Source of the DNA: Lophium mytilinum
Lineage: Eukaryota; Ascomycota; Dothideomycetes; Mytilinidiales; Mytilinidiaceae
NCBI GenBank assembly: GCA_010093605.1
Contig: MU004198.1
Location: 936,456 to 1,000,455 of the forward strand
Length of the DNA stretch: 64,000 bases
Direction: 5' to 3'
Part shown: piece by piece, positions 10,598 through 20,925 of the stretch
Layout: the number at the start of each line of letters is the position of its first letter
How positions within the stretch are numbered: the first letter of the stretch is position 1
Translations under genes and position numbers: made by a program
The notes under the pieces: generated by a model
Databases searched by the model: none
What the model was told of the DNA's origin: nothing
The model's input: only the letters and a program-made list of their open reading frames with translations

Positions 10598-11900
10598 ATG
10601 GCGCAGAACACAGCATTGCTGGAGACTCACTCCGTGTCCGCCCCTCCTTCTACAGCCACAACTCTTCCTACTATAAAGATTGGCACGCGGCGTTCTGCCC
10701 TTGCCCAGATCCAGGCACGCGCCGTGGAAAAACAACTAAAAGATGCCTTTCCCGACAGAACATACGCCGTACACGCCGTCCTAGCACAGGGCGATTTGGA
10801 CAAAGTTACTCCACTTCAGCAGCTATCGCAAGGCGAGAATGCGAAGAGTCTGTGGACTGGGGAGCTGGAGGCCATGCTGGAGCTAGGCGAGCTGGATATG
10901 ATTGTTCATTGTTTAAAAGGTATGTGGCCCCACTGCGTGTCTAATTGCCTACACATTGCCTGTTTGCACCCGCAAATATAGTAGCTTTGTTGCATCAATT
11001 GGCGTTGGGGCGACCCTGAAGCTAACACATGTTGCAGATATGCCTACACAACTACCTCCGAACCTGACGCTCGGTTGCATATGTCCACGAGAAGACCCCC
11101 GCGACGTCCTCTGCGTGAGCCCAAAGCTAGCCTCTACGTGCAAAGATCTCGCTTCTCTCCCCGAAGGCTCCGTCATAGGCACATCCTCCGTACGACGAGC
11201 AGCACAGTTACGGCGGCTATACCCGGGTCTCAAGTTCGCCGACCTCCGTGGCAACGTCCCTACACGGCTTGCGAAACTCGATGCCGAAGACTCGCAATAC
11301 GCAGGCATTATACTTGCAGCGGCCGGCCTGATCCGACTAGGCATTCAAGCGAGGATCACACAGTTCTTGAGCAAGGACAGCGGAGGAATGCTACACGCCG
11401 TTGGCCAGGGAACGCTCGCGATCGAAGTACGGTCAAATGACACCACTGTGAAGGAACTTCTGGCAAAAGTTGGTTCGGAGAGGAACGCGAGGGCGTCTCT
11501 GGCCCAGCGTGCCCTGCTGAGGACCCTCGAAGGCGGATGCAGTGTCCCAATCGGTGTGGAAACAGAGTGGAAGAAGCCCAAGAAAGGTGTCGCAACGGGC
11601 GTGGAGCCTGCGCGAGAGTACGGGCTGGACGGGAAGGCCGTTGAAGAAGAAGAAGATGACGATGAGGTCGGCGACGACGAAGAACTGCTCCTTCGAGCCA
11701 TAGTGGTGAGCGTTGACGGCAAGGAGTTCGTAGAGACGGAAATGGTACGAAAGGTGGCATCAGTGGCAGAAGCGGAGGCGTTCGGTCAAGACATTGCGAA
11801 GATATTGGTTGCGAAGGGTGCCGACAAGATCCTGGAAAAGATCAGCAAGGACAAGCAGTGGGATGCTAAAAAGCGACTGGAGGCAGAGGCCTCCAAGTGA
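10598..11900 (+). CDS. HEM3: Porphobilinogen deaminase (hydroxymethylbilane synthase)
   Basis: Two exons (10598-10919, 11038-11900) across a 118-nt intron; 394 aa. The enzyme polymerises four porphobilinogen molecules to hydroxymethylbilane in heme synthesis, in the cytosol. Visible motifs: KIGTRRSALAQIQA at the N-terminus; IVHCLKDMPT spanning the splice (the family usually has VHSLKD); VIGTSSVRRAAQL; DLRGNVPTRLAKL; AAAGLIRLG; and GGCSVPIG, whose Cys carries the dipyrromethane cofactor. A C-terminal domain follows, with an inserted acidic run of Glu and Asp before LLLRAIVVSVDGKE. The length is a little above the usual 340-360 aa because of that insert. The 5' region has short flanking UTR and no neighbour with a linked role. 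Confidence 0.96.
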
Positions 11901-12486
11901 GTGATTCGACTGCAAGTTGCGACTGCACGATGCGAATCTGTGGGGTTGTGGGATTGATTTGACTACGGTCTAGATACCTTCAGGAACCACAGAACATACA
12001 CAAAAAACATCTCCCAACTCTGACTTCCAGGTGCGTATTTACCATGTCACATGTGCTATCGCGGAATATGCTGCAGACTTAGCCGACTATGAGATTAGCA
12101 TGTCTACAGAGATGCGCCACTGTCTGAGGTACTCCAACCCACCGCTAAAATTCTGGGCGGATATAAAATTTTAGCAGGCATAACCGAGACTGATGTCTCA
12201 AACCACATGACGGACCTGACACTAAGTAATCGATCCACCACAGGTCCAATATCGGCTTAATAGAAATCACATCCAGTTGCAATTTTAAAAGTACGATGAA
12301 GGACCTCCGACGGTGGCGAGCACTCCCCATTTCAACCTATAAGCCCCGAGTCCGAATCGCGAGTTCAGAAACTTTACATCCCACCCTCAGTTTTTATAGT
12401 ACCCTGAAGCACCCCAAACACCGTCGTACAGCTAGAAAGCATCACCGAGACTGTCGAAGTCGAGTATGGCAGCTGTACACACCTAA
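11901..12486. other. Intergenic region, nothing recognised
   Basis: About 590 bases between convergent genes. I see only likely 3' UTR sequence and short chance frames. Confidence 0.5.
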
Positions 12487-13032
12487 TCACGGACACCGCC
12501 CATCTAAAACTCCCTCGTCAACATCCTCACTCCCACCGCTTCTCACCTCCCCATCCCCTATTTCTAACAAAGCTCCTTGAACCAAATCCCTCAGCTTGCC
12601 CAACACCCCCTCCAGCCTCTGCAAACTCGCTATCCTTTTCCCCCTCCCCCTCCACCTCTCCTGCTCAAAAAGCACCCATAAACGCTCCACCACCAACAGT
12701 ATCAACCTCACTGTATCGACGAGCGGCCGCACCGCTCTCGCCTCTACTTTCCTCCTCCGCGCTGTTTCATCAGAAATAGCGTCGATGATGCGCGAGAGGT
12801 CTTCGCAGTAGAGGATGAAGCGATTGATCTCGGCATCGTCGGGGAGGTTGAGGAGGAGGGAGAAGGGGAGGTGGGCGGTACGTTCTGTGTGGAGGAAGGA
12901 GCGGTTTATGGTGAGGAGGACTGTGAGGGCGGTGTTGAGGGAGGCTAATTGAGATATGGTAAGGTGGTGAAGGGCCAGCTTCAGAGAGGCGATGGGCGTG
13001 GGGAGAGGGTGGAGGGTGGCTTGTTGGGTCAT
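12487..13032 (-). CDS. Hypothetical helical protein
   Basis: A single frame on the minus strand, 181 aa from the ATG at 13032. The protein is mostly helical and leucine-rich: LKLALHHLTISQLASLNTAL, then FILYCEDLSRIIDAISDETARRR, and a long basic/acidic helix through VERLWVLFEQERWRGRG. I do not recognise it. The frame stays open upstream of the ATG for seven codons from a CCAG acceptor-like site (VASFVL), and codon-like sequence (about 13060-13130) continues in another frame, so an unplaced 5' exon is plausible. The strong C-rich bias of the coding strand is typical of fungal genes and supports coding. Confidence 0.55.
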   Translation of the reverse strand: MTQQATLHPLPTPIASLKLALHHLTISQLASLNTALTVLLTINRSFLHTERTAHLPFSLLLNLPDDAEINRFILYCEDLSRIIDAISDETARRRKVEARAVRPLVDTVRLILLVVERLWVLFEQERWRGRGKRIASLQRLEGVLGKLRDLVQGALLEIGDGEVRSGGSEDVDEGVLDGRCP

Positions 13033-13439
13033 GAGGACGAAGGAGGCTACGGCCTGGAGGCGCCGGCGAGGTCAGTGAAGATTTTGGGTTTAGGGGAAGG
13101 AGGGCTTTCTATAGGTCTGTTAATATGGGGATCGCTGGAGTTCTGAGCGAGTTTGGTACGTACCTGATGCTCCTAGCGAATGGGCTTAGATTAGATTTTT
13201 AAGCCGGCTCTCGGTTGAGGCTCTAAAGAGATACCCTTGCTGGATGTAGGAGGATATGAGAAGTGTTCTGTTCTTTGACCTGCATGCAAGAGATTCGCGC
13301 GAATTTCTAGGTAGCAAGGAAGACAACAAAGAAACCGGCCCAACTTCGACAACCACCAATTCTACTCTTTCAACACGCTCTGAAATGACGCAGGCTTTAG
13401 TAGGATAGCGACTTCATTACAAGGGGTACTGCGATCAGG

Positions 13440-15090
13440 CTAGTAATTATCCAGCGTATTCCTCCGACTCTGAACAGCAGCCCTTGGGTCCCTTCTCCCC
13501 ATCGTGACCTCCAGCGCCTGCACCAACGCCTTCTCATCGTACCTCTGAAAGCCTTCACCCTCCACTCGCCTCCCATATACCCTGATAGTCTCGATCCCTA
13601 GTGCTGCTAGCTCTTCCTTGTACACAGCCGGCGTACCAGGCCCTTGAAGGTGGATCACGTGCGTCACGTAGGACCTGTAGTCGTATTGAGGTATCGGACC
13701 CACAATACCGCGACTCTCATAGCCCGCCCTGGCAATCGCGGCGATGAAGTCGGTGGCGCTGTAAGGCTCGGTTGAGGGTCCCGTCTCGCGATCGATGGTG
13801 CTGTTGAGAATGAGGATCTTGTGGCGAATGATGGGAGATGCGATTAGTTCGCCGACGCCTTTCAGAACAATCGAAGGGATAATTGAAGTCCAGAGTGAGC
13901 CGATGCTGTAGATGATGCACTGGCATTCGCGAATCGCATCCAGTACCTTGGAGTTTGCGGCCAACCGGATTTCTTGGCCATATGGGTTGATGTACCAGAG
14001 GCGCTGAATGCGGGCAGGTAGATCATCTTCATCAGCCTTGGAGAACGTGATGTACTGTTTGCGCAGAGTCGGGAGGGAGCCGGGGAGGTTGGCATCCTCG
14101 ATGCGGTCGTGTTCCTCGGTTTCCTCGTGCTCACTGGGTGGAGCGGCTTGATTCTGCAGAGCAGTTGGTGCCGAAGGATGGGAGATTGAGTTCTGACCTG
14201 TGATCTTAGTGCCGTTGGCCAGCCCTACAGTAATGTGGTGGGTGAAGTTGGTATTGATCGCTGGAAGCACGGACACGGACGAGGGGACGGAGCAGATGCT
14301 ACTGAGAAGGTAGATGGCGCTTTCGAAGCTCCCAGTGAAGAGACGTGCCCTTTTTCGACACCTTAGCAAAAATGTGGATATGAACGCAAAAGTGACGTGA
14401 TATAGAAGCGTGATGCCAAGACTCAAATACACTTACCCAGTCAGAAAGAGATTGCCAATACTGGCAGAGGAGAAATCAAAGGTAGAAGAGGGACGAAGTC
14501 GTTTTACAATTTCAAGGTTGATAGTGTTGAGAAAGGAGCGGATGAGCTCCTTCTTCGCTGAAGAGATGTGTGCCCATAACGGATGGTCTGCCTCGACGAT
14601 CTTCAGCCACTCCTGCTTGGCTTCGATTCGGTCTTTCGGCAGTCGATGGTTGAAGAAAGCTTTCATGGCAGCCTTTTCGCTGTCATCGTGATCCGGGTCG
14701 TCAGGAATCATACGGACAAGACGGCCTGAATTCAGATACTGGTGAGTAAAAAGATGTATCGGAAGACAACCTGTGAAGTGTGACTGTGAGCAGCTTACTT
14801 CTAACATCGCCAATGCCTTTGATTATATTAGAACATATATTTGTATATAGTTGCATGTTCTTATACGAACCTGGACCGCCAAAGACGCGTATCAACTCTG
14901 AAGAGCTTCCGCCATTGTCGGAGATTGGAATGACATAGCTCAGCGTGCATCTCTTATTCTCTCGAATGGTCTTGAATACGTCGACTAGATTGTTGGCAGC
15001 GCTTCCGCCGGAGAACACGACGATGCCTTTGACTTTGCTGCCATTCGGATTCATTGTGCTTGGAGCGATCGAGGAAGGATGGAGCTGCAT
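13440..15090 (-). CDS. CofD/YvcK-family protein
   Basis: Four exons on the minus strand: 15090-14871, 14816-14799, 14725-14437, 14349-13440; 478 aa. The second exon is 18 nt and supplies the core of the GGPGIGDVRSRLVRM motif. The N-terminus has KGIVVFSGGSAANNLVDVF and ISDNGGSSSELIRVFGGPG, matching the nucleotide-binding start and DDGGSSG..R / PPGDIR motifs of the CofD/YvcK fold (2-phospho-lactate transferase family). The C-terminal half has NPYGQEIRLAANSKVLDAI, CIIYSIGSLWTSIIPS and ILILNSTIDRETG, where the family places a conserved GSLxTSI-type loop. In bacteria YvcK controls carbon use and wall growth and CofD makes F420; the fungal role is unknown. The start may instead be 15054 (MNPNG), closer to KGIVVFSGG. 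The intron 1 donor GTTCGT is weak but needed for frame. Confidence 0.85.
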
Positions 15091-15792
15091 GGCGAATTGA
15101 GAAGGGTGACGCTCGGCCGAGGGCGCCTCAAGGGCTTCTATTATTTGATCATTATTGAGGACACGGTAACATCTTCCGATGAGGTGATGGACGATATTAG
15201 CTAATGGTACGAATGTGGTCGTGTGGGGAGTCAGAGGCAGAAGAAGGAGGCAGTGAGAGCTAGCTTTAAGGTTAGCCCGCATCGGGAGGAGCACCCGGTA
15301 GCTTCAAGTGACGACGGTCCTAACTGGCATGCTCGTTGCTTTTAAATAGCTAGATCTAGAGGATGTTTTTGATGCCTGGGGATTCCTTCAGTCTGCTGGA
15401 CGTAAATCGGTGCGATGTCTGTAGAAGCCTTGAATTCATAAACCATGGGAACAGCCCTTATCAGCCTCAAAGCTGTAAACGAGAGTCCTCTTCGATTTAA
15501 GAAGGGATAGCTGCGAGAACTATCAGAGTTTCCCACGAGTTCACAAGCTATACAATGGCAAGGTTATGGTTGAGGAGTTTATACATTTGTGTGAGTCCCC
15601 GGCCCAGAAGGAGTCGTGAGAAGTACATCATCTCCGCCCCTCCTCTGCATCCGTGTGTATCAAGCTTCCGAATCAAAGCACCGTATGCTCCCAAGCCCTA
15701 TGTAGAGCGTCTTCGAAGAAACCCTGTCTGTATCCCTAGCGATTGCAATGCATCTGTCCCACGGTCGTCTGATCTACGCCGTCGCATCCGAT
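15091..15792. other. Intergenic region, nothing recognised
   Basis: About 700 bases upstream of the CofD-like gene and downstream of the small putative complex I gene. The CofD frame stays open upstream to 15294 without an obvious start. No other features are supportable. Confidence 0.5.
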
Positions 15793-16117
15793 CTATGCCG
15801 CTGCATCCTCAAGGCCTTCCTGTTCTTTGCTTCGCCTCCGTTTCTCGAGCAGTCTGTCCCGTCGGTCCGCTAGCACTTTGAATTGTCGTCCCTCCACGCC
15901 GGTCAACCAGTACCCGAAGCTTCCTCCGACGGTGGCATAGATCGGGTAGACCCAGAGCGATTCCCTGTTGAACATGGGGCGCATCTCAATCCCGAGCTGC
16001 CATAGTCGTATGGCGACGCCTGCACAGTGAATCCATCGGTCAGAGGCTGTAATGTGCAATGTTTACGATCGGGTGATTCTTACCGAAGCCGCTCCAGAAG
16101 AGGATTTTGTGAACCAT
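15793..16117 (-). CDS. Small membrane protein, possible complex I subunit
   Basis: Two exons on the minus strand (16117-16084 and 16019-15793) across a 64-nt intron; 86 aa. The protein starts MVHKILFWSGFGVAIRLWQL, contains GIEMRPMFNRESLWVYPIYA and a hydrophobic segment TVGGSFGYWL, and ends in a charged helix (RRDRLLEKRRRSKEQEG). Size, the two hydrophobic stretches and the charged tail resemble fungal accessory subunits of mitochondrial NADH:ubiquinone oxidoreductase (NDUFC2/B14.5b-like), but I cannot confirm the family from sequence alone. The splice in phase 1 joins the G codon cleanly, which supports the gene model. It shares a 295-bp divergent promoter with the SHG1 gene. Confidence 0.75.
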
Positions 16118-16412
16118 TGTGAGGGGAGATTTCGATGCTGCGAGATTCGGTGGGCGAAGATGTGACCGGAAGCTGCAATTGGGGCACTCCCGGGTATTTA
16201 TGAGGGCGGCTAAAGAGGGTCGGTGGGTTGACGTCGCGTCTTCCTGGCGGTGAGGAGTGGCACAGTGGAGCTTCCCAGGTGTGCCGTCCTTGAAGATTTG
16301 CCAAGCCGCGCTAAGAGACACCCTTGCGTCTCCTCGGTGTCTCTCCACGAATGTTACAGCTCACTTTCTTCACTCTCCACGTCGTCATTGCGCGACCGAC
16401 GTTCTTTTCAAC
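16118..16412. promoter_or_regulatory. Divergent promoter, complex I-like gene / SHG1
   Basis: A 295-bp gap between two start codons facing apart, so it must hold both promoters and 5' UTRs. It includes CT-rich tracts near the SHG1 start. The SHG1 frame stays open upstream to 16257 without an obvious start. Confidence 0.6.
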
Positions 16413-18488
16413 ATGGCCGCCCTGGATCACAAGCGGTCACTTGACGGCGACATAGTCATGCAAGATGGCCCCCCTCCCCGCAAGAAGCTTCGGATCTCAG
16501 ACCTGCCCATCGAAGCCAATAAACGCTCCGTTATCGACACGCTTCTGCACACTTTTAAGAAGAAGGGCGAGTTCGATGCGCTTCGCAAGCTGATCTACGC
16601 TCAGTTTGACTCGGGGGTATGCCCACTCCATTCTAGCAACTACGCGATTTGTCTAACAAGATATGTGCAGGAAGCTAAAGCAAACCTCCTCTCTTCGCTC
16701 GAGCAACTAGTCGATCGCGAAACCGATCGCAACCCCTCATTACTATCGAAAGAGCGCCGCATTGCCGCGCCCTTGGTGGAAGGCGCCGCTGAACGAAGCG
16801 ATATCTACAAAGATGTTTTCGCCAGCATTGACAACCTGATGGATCAACTGATCGCGTCGCAAGGTATCCAGAAGATGCGTGAGGTCAGGGCTAAAGATGT
16901 TGGTGCCGAACAGGCCGCCGCAGAGGAGCGCGTTGGCAGCAAGACGGATGAGGATTACGCTAGAGATGCTGAGGTACGGCGGGAAGCAAGGGCGGAGATC
17001 AGAGAGAGAGAGCTGGAGGAGAAGAGAAAACTCGATCGAGAGAGGAAGGAGTTAGAAGCAGAAAAGGCGCGGCGGCGGGAAGAGGAGAGAGAAGCTCGGG
17101 AGAAGGAGCGCCGTGATCGGGAGAAGGAGCGAGAGAAAGAACGCGAAAAGGAGCGAGAACGGGAGCGGGAACGGCGGGAGAGGGAAGAGCTGGAGCGCGA
17201 GGAGCGAGAGGAGCGACGGCGAAAGGAGGTACGGCGTGAACGTGATGAACGTGAGCGGAGAGAATACGAGTATCAGAAAGAAAGGCGGGATCGAAAAGAA
17301 CGCGAGCGCCGACGGATTAGAGAACCTTCGTATGATCGAGACAGGGACTATCGGAGACCCACGGTCGATGAAGACAAACCACTCAAACCAGAGGACATCA
17401 ACGTAGACGATGATATCGCGCTCCAAGCTCTTTTGAAGGAGGGAGAGGAGGTCAAGAGAGAGCGAGAACGGCCCGTGTTGGAGAGGTCAGAATCTCTGGA
17501 ACCGCCGATTCGAAGACCCATGGCTCCGAAGTCAATTGTCCCTCGCGATCCAGTTGCGGCTCGACTTGCCAAACTAGACACCAAACCTCTCACCAAGTCT
17601 TCCCCCGCCAAGCTTGAAATCAAGATGGCTACGCCTACTACGCCGGCTGCGAAACCTGAGGATAGTCTCGCTGAGGCTGATGGTGTGGATGTCAAGGTGG
17701 AGAAAGACATTAAGGAGGAGAACGATGAAAAGGAAGATGTTGACCGTGCAAGGTCACGATCACAGAGTGCCGATAGAAGATCAAGTCACCGGAGGCGGTC
17801 TTCACCTTCACGAGAACGAGAACGGTCGAGTCGATATGACTACGATCGTCGGTCCGGCCGGTATGACGACAAGTACCGGTCTCGCGATGATGACTACAGG
17901 AGATCCTCGCGATACTACGATGAAGACGATCGCCAAGCCCTAAAGGACAAACAACGCATTGAACGAGAGCGCGATGCCCGTGAATACAAGCGGTCGCATC
18001 GTGACGAGTCGCGGCACAGCCGCAGCGAATCTAAAGGAAGCGCCACGCACAAAAGCTCTCGATACCGCTCTCCGAGTCTATCCCGTACTCGTGATCGGTC
18101 GAAGACCCCACCTAGGCGCGGCTACAGGGACGCTTCTCCTCGATCCCGTCGCCATCGCTCACGATCACGAAGTCCTAAAGACATCGATAGATACGTCCCA
18201 AGCACGTCTGCACGAGCGAAAACATCCTTCGCTAGAGATGATTATCGTGATCGGGATCGTGATCGAGATTATCGGTCTAGGGGATCTTATGGTAGAGACG
18301 CCCGCGACCGAGACGATGATGAGGAAAGACGCCGGCACACGGACATTGATCGCTACATGCCGGGACGGAGTCGTGCAGCGCCTGACGACAGGGATAGAGA
18401 ACGTGACCGAGATCGAAGTCGAGATCGAGACCGACGGAGGCGCGAACGCAGCCGTACGAGAAGTAGGAGCAGGGGCTCCAGGCGTTAA
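16413..18488 (+). CDS. SHG1: COMPASS (Set1) subunit Shg1 domain protein with RS/RE-rich tail
   Basis: Two exons, 16413-16616 and 16671-18488; 673 aa. The 54-nt intron (GTATGC..CTAAC..CAG) is a multiple of three with no stop in frame. Removing it joins KLIYAQFDSG to EAKANLLSSLEQLVD, as expected for the Shg1/BOD1 domain (about residues 40-140: VIDTLLHTFKKKGEFDAL, DIYKDVFASIDNLMDQL). A long Arg/Glu-rich coiled coil follows (about 180-330), then an RS/RD-rich region to the end, like nuclear SR-type proteins. In yeast Shg1 belongs to the Set1 complex that methylates histone H3 K4 (family knowledge). The ATG at 16413 (MAALDHKRSLDG) is chosen over the upstream open frame. The charged tail is much longer than in yeast and may bind RNA or chromatin. 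Confidence 0.88.
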   Translation: MAALDHKRSLDGDIVMQDGPPPRKKLRISDLPIEANKRSVIDTLLHTFKKKGEFDALRKLIYAQFDSGVCPLHSSNYAICLTRYVQEAKANLLSSLEQLVDRETDRNPSLLSKERRIAAPLVEGAAERSDIYKDVFASIDNLMDQLIASQGIQKMREVRAKDVGAEQAAAEERVGSKTDEDYARDAEVRREARAEIRERELEEKRKLDRERKELEAEKARRREEEREAREKERRDREKEREKEREKERERERERREREELEREEREERRRKEVRRERDERERREYEYQKERRDRKERERRRIREPSYDRDRDYRRPTVDEDKPLKPEDINVDDDIALQALLKEGEEVKRERERPVLERSESLEPPIRRPMAPKSIVPRDPVAARLAKLDTKPLTKSSPAKLEIKMATPTTPAAKPEDSLAEADGVDVKVEKDIKEENDEKEDVDRARSRSQSADRRSSHRRRSSPSRERERSSRYDYDRRSGRYDDKYRSRDDDYRRSSRYYDEDDRQALKDKQRIERERDAREYKRSHRDESRHSRSESKGSATHKSSRYRSPSLSRTRDRSKTPPRRGYRDASPRSRRHRSRSRSPKDIDRYVPSTSARAKTSFARDDYRDRDRDRDYRSRGSYGRDARDRDDDEERRRHTDIDRYMPGRSRAAPDDRDRERDRDRSRDRDRRRRERSRTRSRSRGSRR

Positions 18489-18877
18489 GTCTCGGATATC
18501 AAACAGGCAACCGGCAATCCGTGAGCCATCAGCAATGGACCTGTTCGCCTAACTTGAGAGCATGTGTAGTTCTCCGGCCCTTGTTGGCCTTGTTCATTAG
18601 CAATTTGCCGTGTTTTGTATGATACTATAGTTGGCTCTGAGCAACAATGCGATACCCCTTGCAAACTTCAATACTATGACTGCCCAAAGCTGATGATCAT
18701 CAACGAGGGTACGTATTCCCATATGGCTTGACGCGAATTCATTGAAGGCGCTACTTTAGTCTTGTCTATTTTTATATGTCTTGGCAGGTACGCCACTGAA
18801 AGGAGGCTCGCGATTGACCACCACTCCCTCACGAACGCCTGCCAGAAGCCACACTCAAGGTGTGATCAAATTGTACC
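18489..18877. other. Intergenic region, nothing recognised
   Basis: About 390 bases between two genes on the same strand, presumably the SHG1 3' UTR and the next promoter. Nothing else supportable. Confidence 0.5.
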
Positions 18878-20155
18878 ATGATATCCTTTCAGTTACTTCT
18901 GCTAGCGTTCAGCGTCCTCTCCTCCACCGCCGCCTCAGACCTCTTCCAAGCCGAGAAACGCACCTCCGAAAGTCAACGACTGCTTGACGACATAACATGG
19001 ATCGAACCGCACCGCAGCTTCGTGGTGAAGCTCGACACGCCGGGCTACCCTCGATGGCTTCTCAACAAGACGACTACACTGGCACCAGAACGCACGAGGT
19101 CTAAGGACTGGTATTACGCAGCATACGACCAGCCAAGCGCCGTCCTCCTCAATTTCACCCTCTCCTCCGACAACAAGACCCTTTACCTCAACAGCCAGGC
19201 CATATTACCCTTGCCAGACACAATGATCCCCCCAAAGCTAGCGGCATATCAGGTGCCAGCGAACATCAGCAGGGATGAGTTTAGTCTACTCAAACAACAC
19301 CATATACTCAGTTGGGCATTTTACGGGACAACGATCGCATACCAACGCCTCACTATTGACTACGATCGCCTCGTCTGGGCGGATCCGTCCTCTGGCCCAT
19401 ATCAAAACCACGTACCAACTCTCAGGTTCCGCCTGATGGGCTTCGGGTCATACAAGCAGGACGACGTCTTAGATGACAGGCTCCAGAGGGTCGTTCACGT
19501 CACTCTAGCGGACCAGAAGCACGGATCTTCCGACGCTTCCGATCGTTCCTATCTGATTACCGAGGTCGCGCTTAAAGAATCTCGAAGGTCGTACGCTTAC
19601 GCAGGCGTGTTGCCCAACAATGTCTCGAGGATCGATGATTGTTCGGCTCGCTCATGGCGGTGCGAGGATCACGGACTGTACGCTGAGGGGGAGCCGTGGT
19701 ATAGGTATATGTGGAGGCACAAGTTCGACCAACAATTCGGACGCATTGGATCTCAGCGACATGAGATAATGAGCACCTGGGACGCGGTCGCCGAGTTCTT
19801 CAGAGACACATGGCCAATTTGGGTCTTCACTTTCGTAGGCTTTCTCGGAACGGTTTTGGTCACATATGTGGTCTATGGGATGATTAGGTACATGCGGTGG
19901 ATTCGTCTCCGGCGTATTCAGTTGCTGGCTGAAGAGGATGGCCTGTTAGGCGCCCCTAAAGATGAAGAGGAGGACGCAGACTTTGGCTATGATGATGAGC
20001 CCCCGAGCTATGAGGATTCTGTGAAGCCTCTTCCACCGCCGCCTTCTCCTCCTCCACTACCGCCTAGGCCATTTACCCCCTCCTTAGCTGTCGCAGTAGA
20101 GCAGGACCTCATCGTTCTCAACGATGCCGAGCTTGATGTTGAGCGAGGTGCTTGA
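18878..20155 (+). CDS. Type I membrane glycoprotein with PPxY tail
   Basis: Intronless, 425 aa. A signal peptide is clear (MISFQLLLLAFSVLSSTAAS). The luminal part (about 20-300) has several N-glycosylation sequons (NKTT, NFTL, NKTL, NISR, NVSR) and no repeats. One transmembrane helix follows (about 308-333, WPIWVFTFVGFLGTVLVTYV), then a cytoplasmic tail with an acidic DEEEDADFGYDDE stretch, PPSYED and a polyproline run. PPxY is the ligand for WW domains of Rsp5/Nedd4 ubiquitin ligases, so the protein may be sorted or turned over through the endosomal pathway; that is inference. I do not recognise the luminal family. The ATG is chosen because it starts the signal peptide. Confidence 0.85.
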   Translation: MISFQLLLLAFSVLSSTAASDLFQAEKRTSESQRLLDDITWIEPHRSFVVKLDTPGYPRWLLNKTTTLAPERTRSKDWYYAAYDQPSAVLLNFTLSSDNKTLYLNSQAILPLPDTMIPPKLAAYQVPANISRDEFSLLKQHHILSWAFYGTTIAYQRLTIDYDRLVWADPSSGPYQNHVPTLRFRLMGFGSYKQDDVLDDRLQRVVHVTLADQKHGSSDASDRSYLITEVALKESRRSYAYAGVLPNNVSRIDDCSARSWRCEDHGLYAEGEPWYRYMWRHKFDQQFGRIGSQRHEIMSTWDAVAEFFRDTWPIWVFTFVGFLGTVLVTYVVYGMIRYMRWIRLRRIQLLAEEDGLLGAPKDEEEDADFGYDDEPPSYEDSVKPLPPPPSPPPLPPRPFTPSLAVAVEQDLIVLNDAELDVERGA

Positions 20156-20325
20156 GTTGTACTTCTGTTTTTCTTATCAGTTTAGCGACATCATACATGG
20201 AGCATTATTCAGTAGCATGTATCTGTATCTAATTTTCGTATATTTGCAACACTGACATCAAGAGGAAGCAATGTGACCATTTGAACATTATCCATATCAC
20301 TGTACTTTGTCTCGCGTCTCTTGCC

Positions 20326-20725
20326 ATGAGCCTGGAGGCGGTGGTCTTGATTTTCTTACAGGACAAGATCTTTGAAGGTGTGAGCATCGACCAGCCCCTC
20401 CTGCGATTGGCTAACTATCCCATCGCCCTCGGCCTCATGCAAACCGCCCACTTTGCCAAGGCTCTAACCGTATTCGGCAAGCTTCCATGTCTAGCGTCCC
20501 CCGTAAGTGTTGACTTCGCTCACCGTTCCATTGCAACTCCTTTTCTCTGCACATCCTTGACAGCATTACCTGTTATCACGAGCCATCCTCTTCTTCTATG
20601 CTCTAGCCATCATACCCTTGAGGTCACCCCTATCTCTAAGTATTGCAGTTCATTGCCGACAAAGAAGTACGCTATCCACTACAATTTCATTAACAACCTC
20701 GTTGCCACCTGCTAGGCCTAGATGA
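20326..20725 (+). CDS. Possible small membrane protein
   Basis: Two candidate exons, 20326-20502 and 20564-20725, across a 61-nt intron with a good GTAAGT donor; 112 aa. The joined product has hydrophobic segments (LEAVVLIFLQ, NYPIALGLMQTAHFAKAL, HYLLSRAILFFYALAIIPL), and the splice joins two membrane-like stretches in phase. The frame is also open upstream to 20281 without an ATG, so the start is uncertain and a 5' exon may be missing. I do not recognise the family. It could be a decayed fragment of a larger membrane protein. Confidence 0.35.
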
Positions 20726-20925
20726 GGGACGGCTGAATAATACCAAGCATCTTCCCCGCATATCAGACGCCCCATGGGGTCGTGCTCGTTTTCCCCTCCA
20801 GGCCTAGGACTTCGGATCTACGTAGCATTTACCGGGTCTTCTGTATGGAACTTGCTGTATCATGACAATCGCTATATGAACTATTCTCCTGACATTCCAC
20901 TTATTTCCATTTGTCGACCTTGGAC

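Noticed and set aside
11345-11760. Minus-strand frames inside HEM3
   Set aside because: Antisense shadows of the porphobilinogen deaminase exon.
17052-17426. Minus-strand hydrophobic frame inside SHG1
   Set aside because: Antisense of the Arg/Glu codon run, which always reads as Leu/Pro/Phe; not a membrane protein.
18781-18987. Short plus-strand frame before the type I membrane protein
   Set aside because: It overlaps the start of the membrane protein in another frame and has no features of its own.
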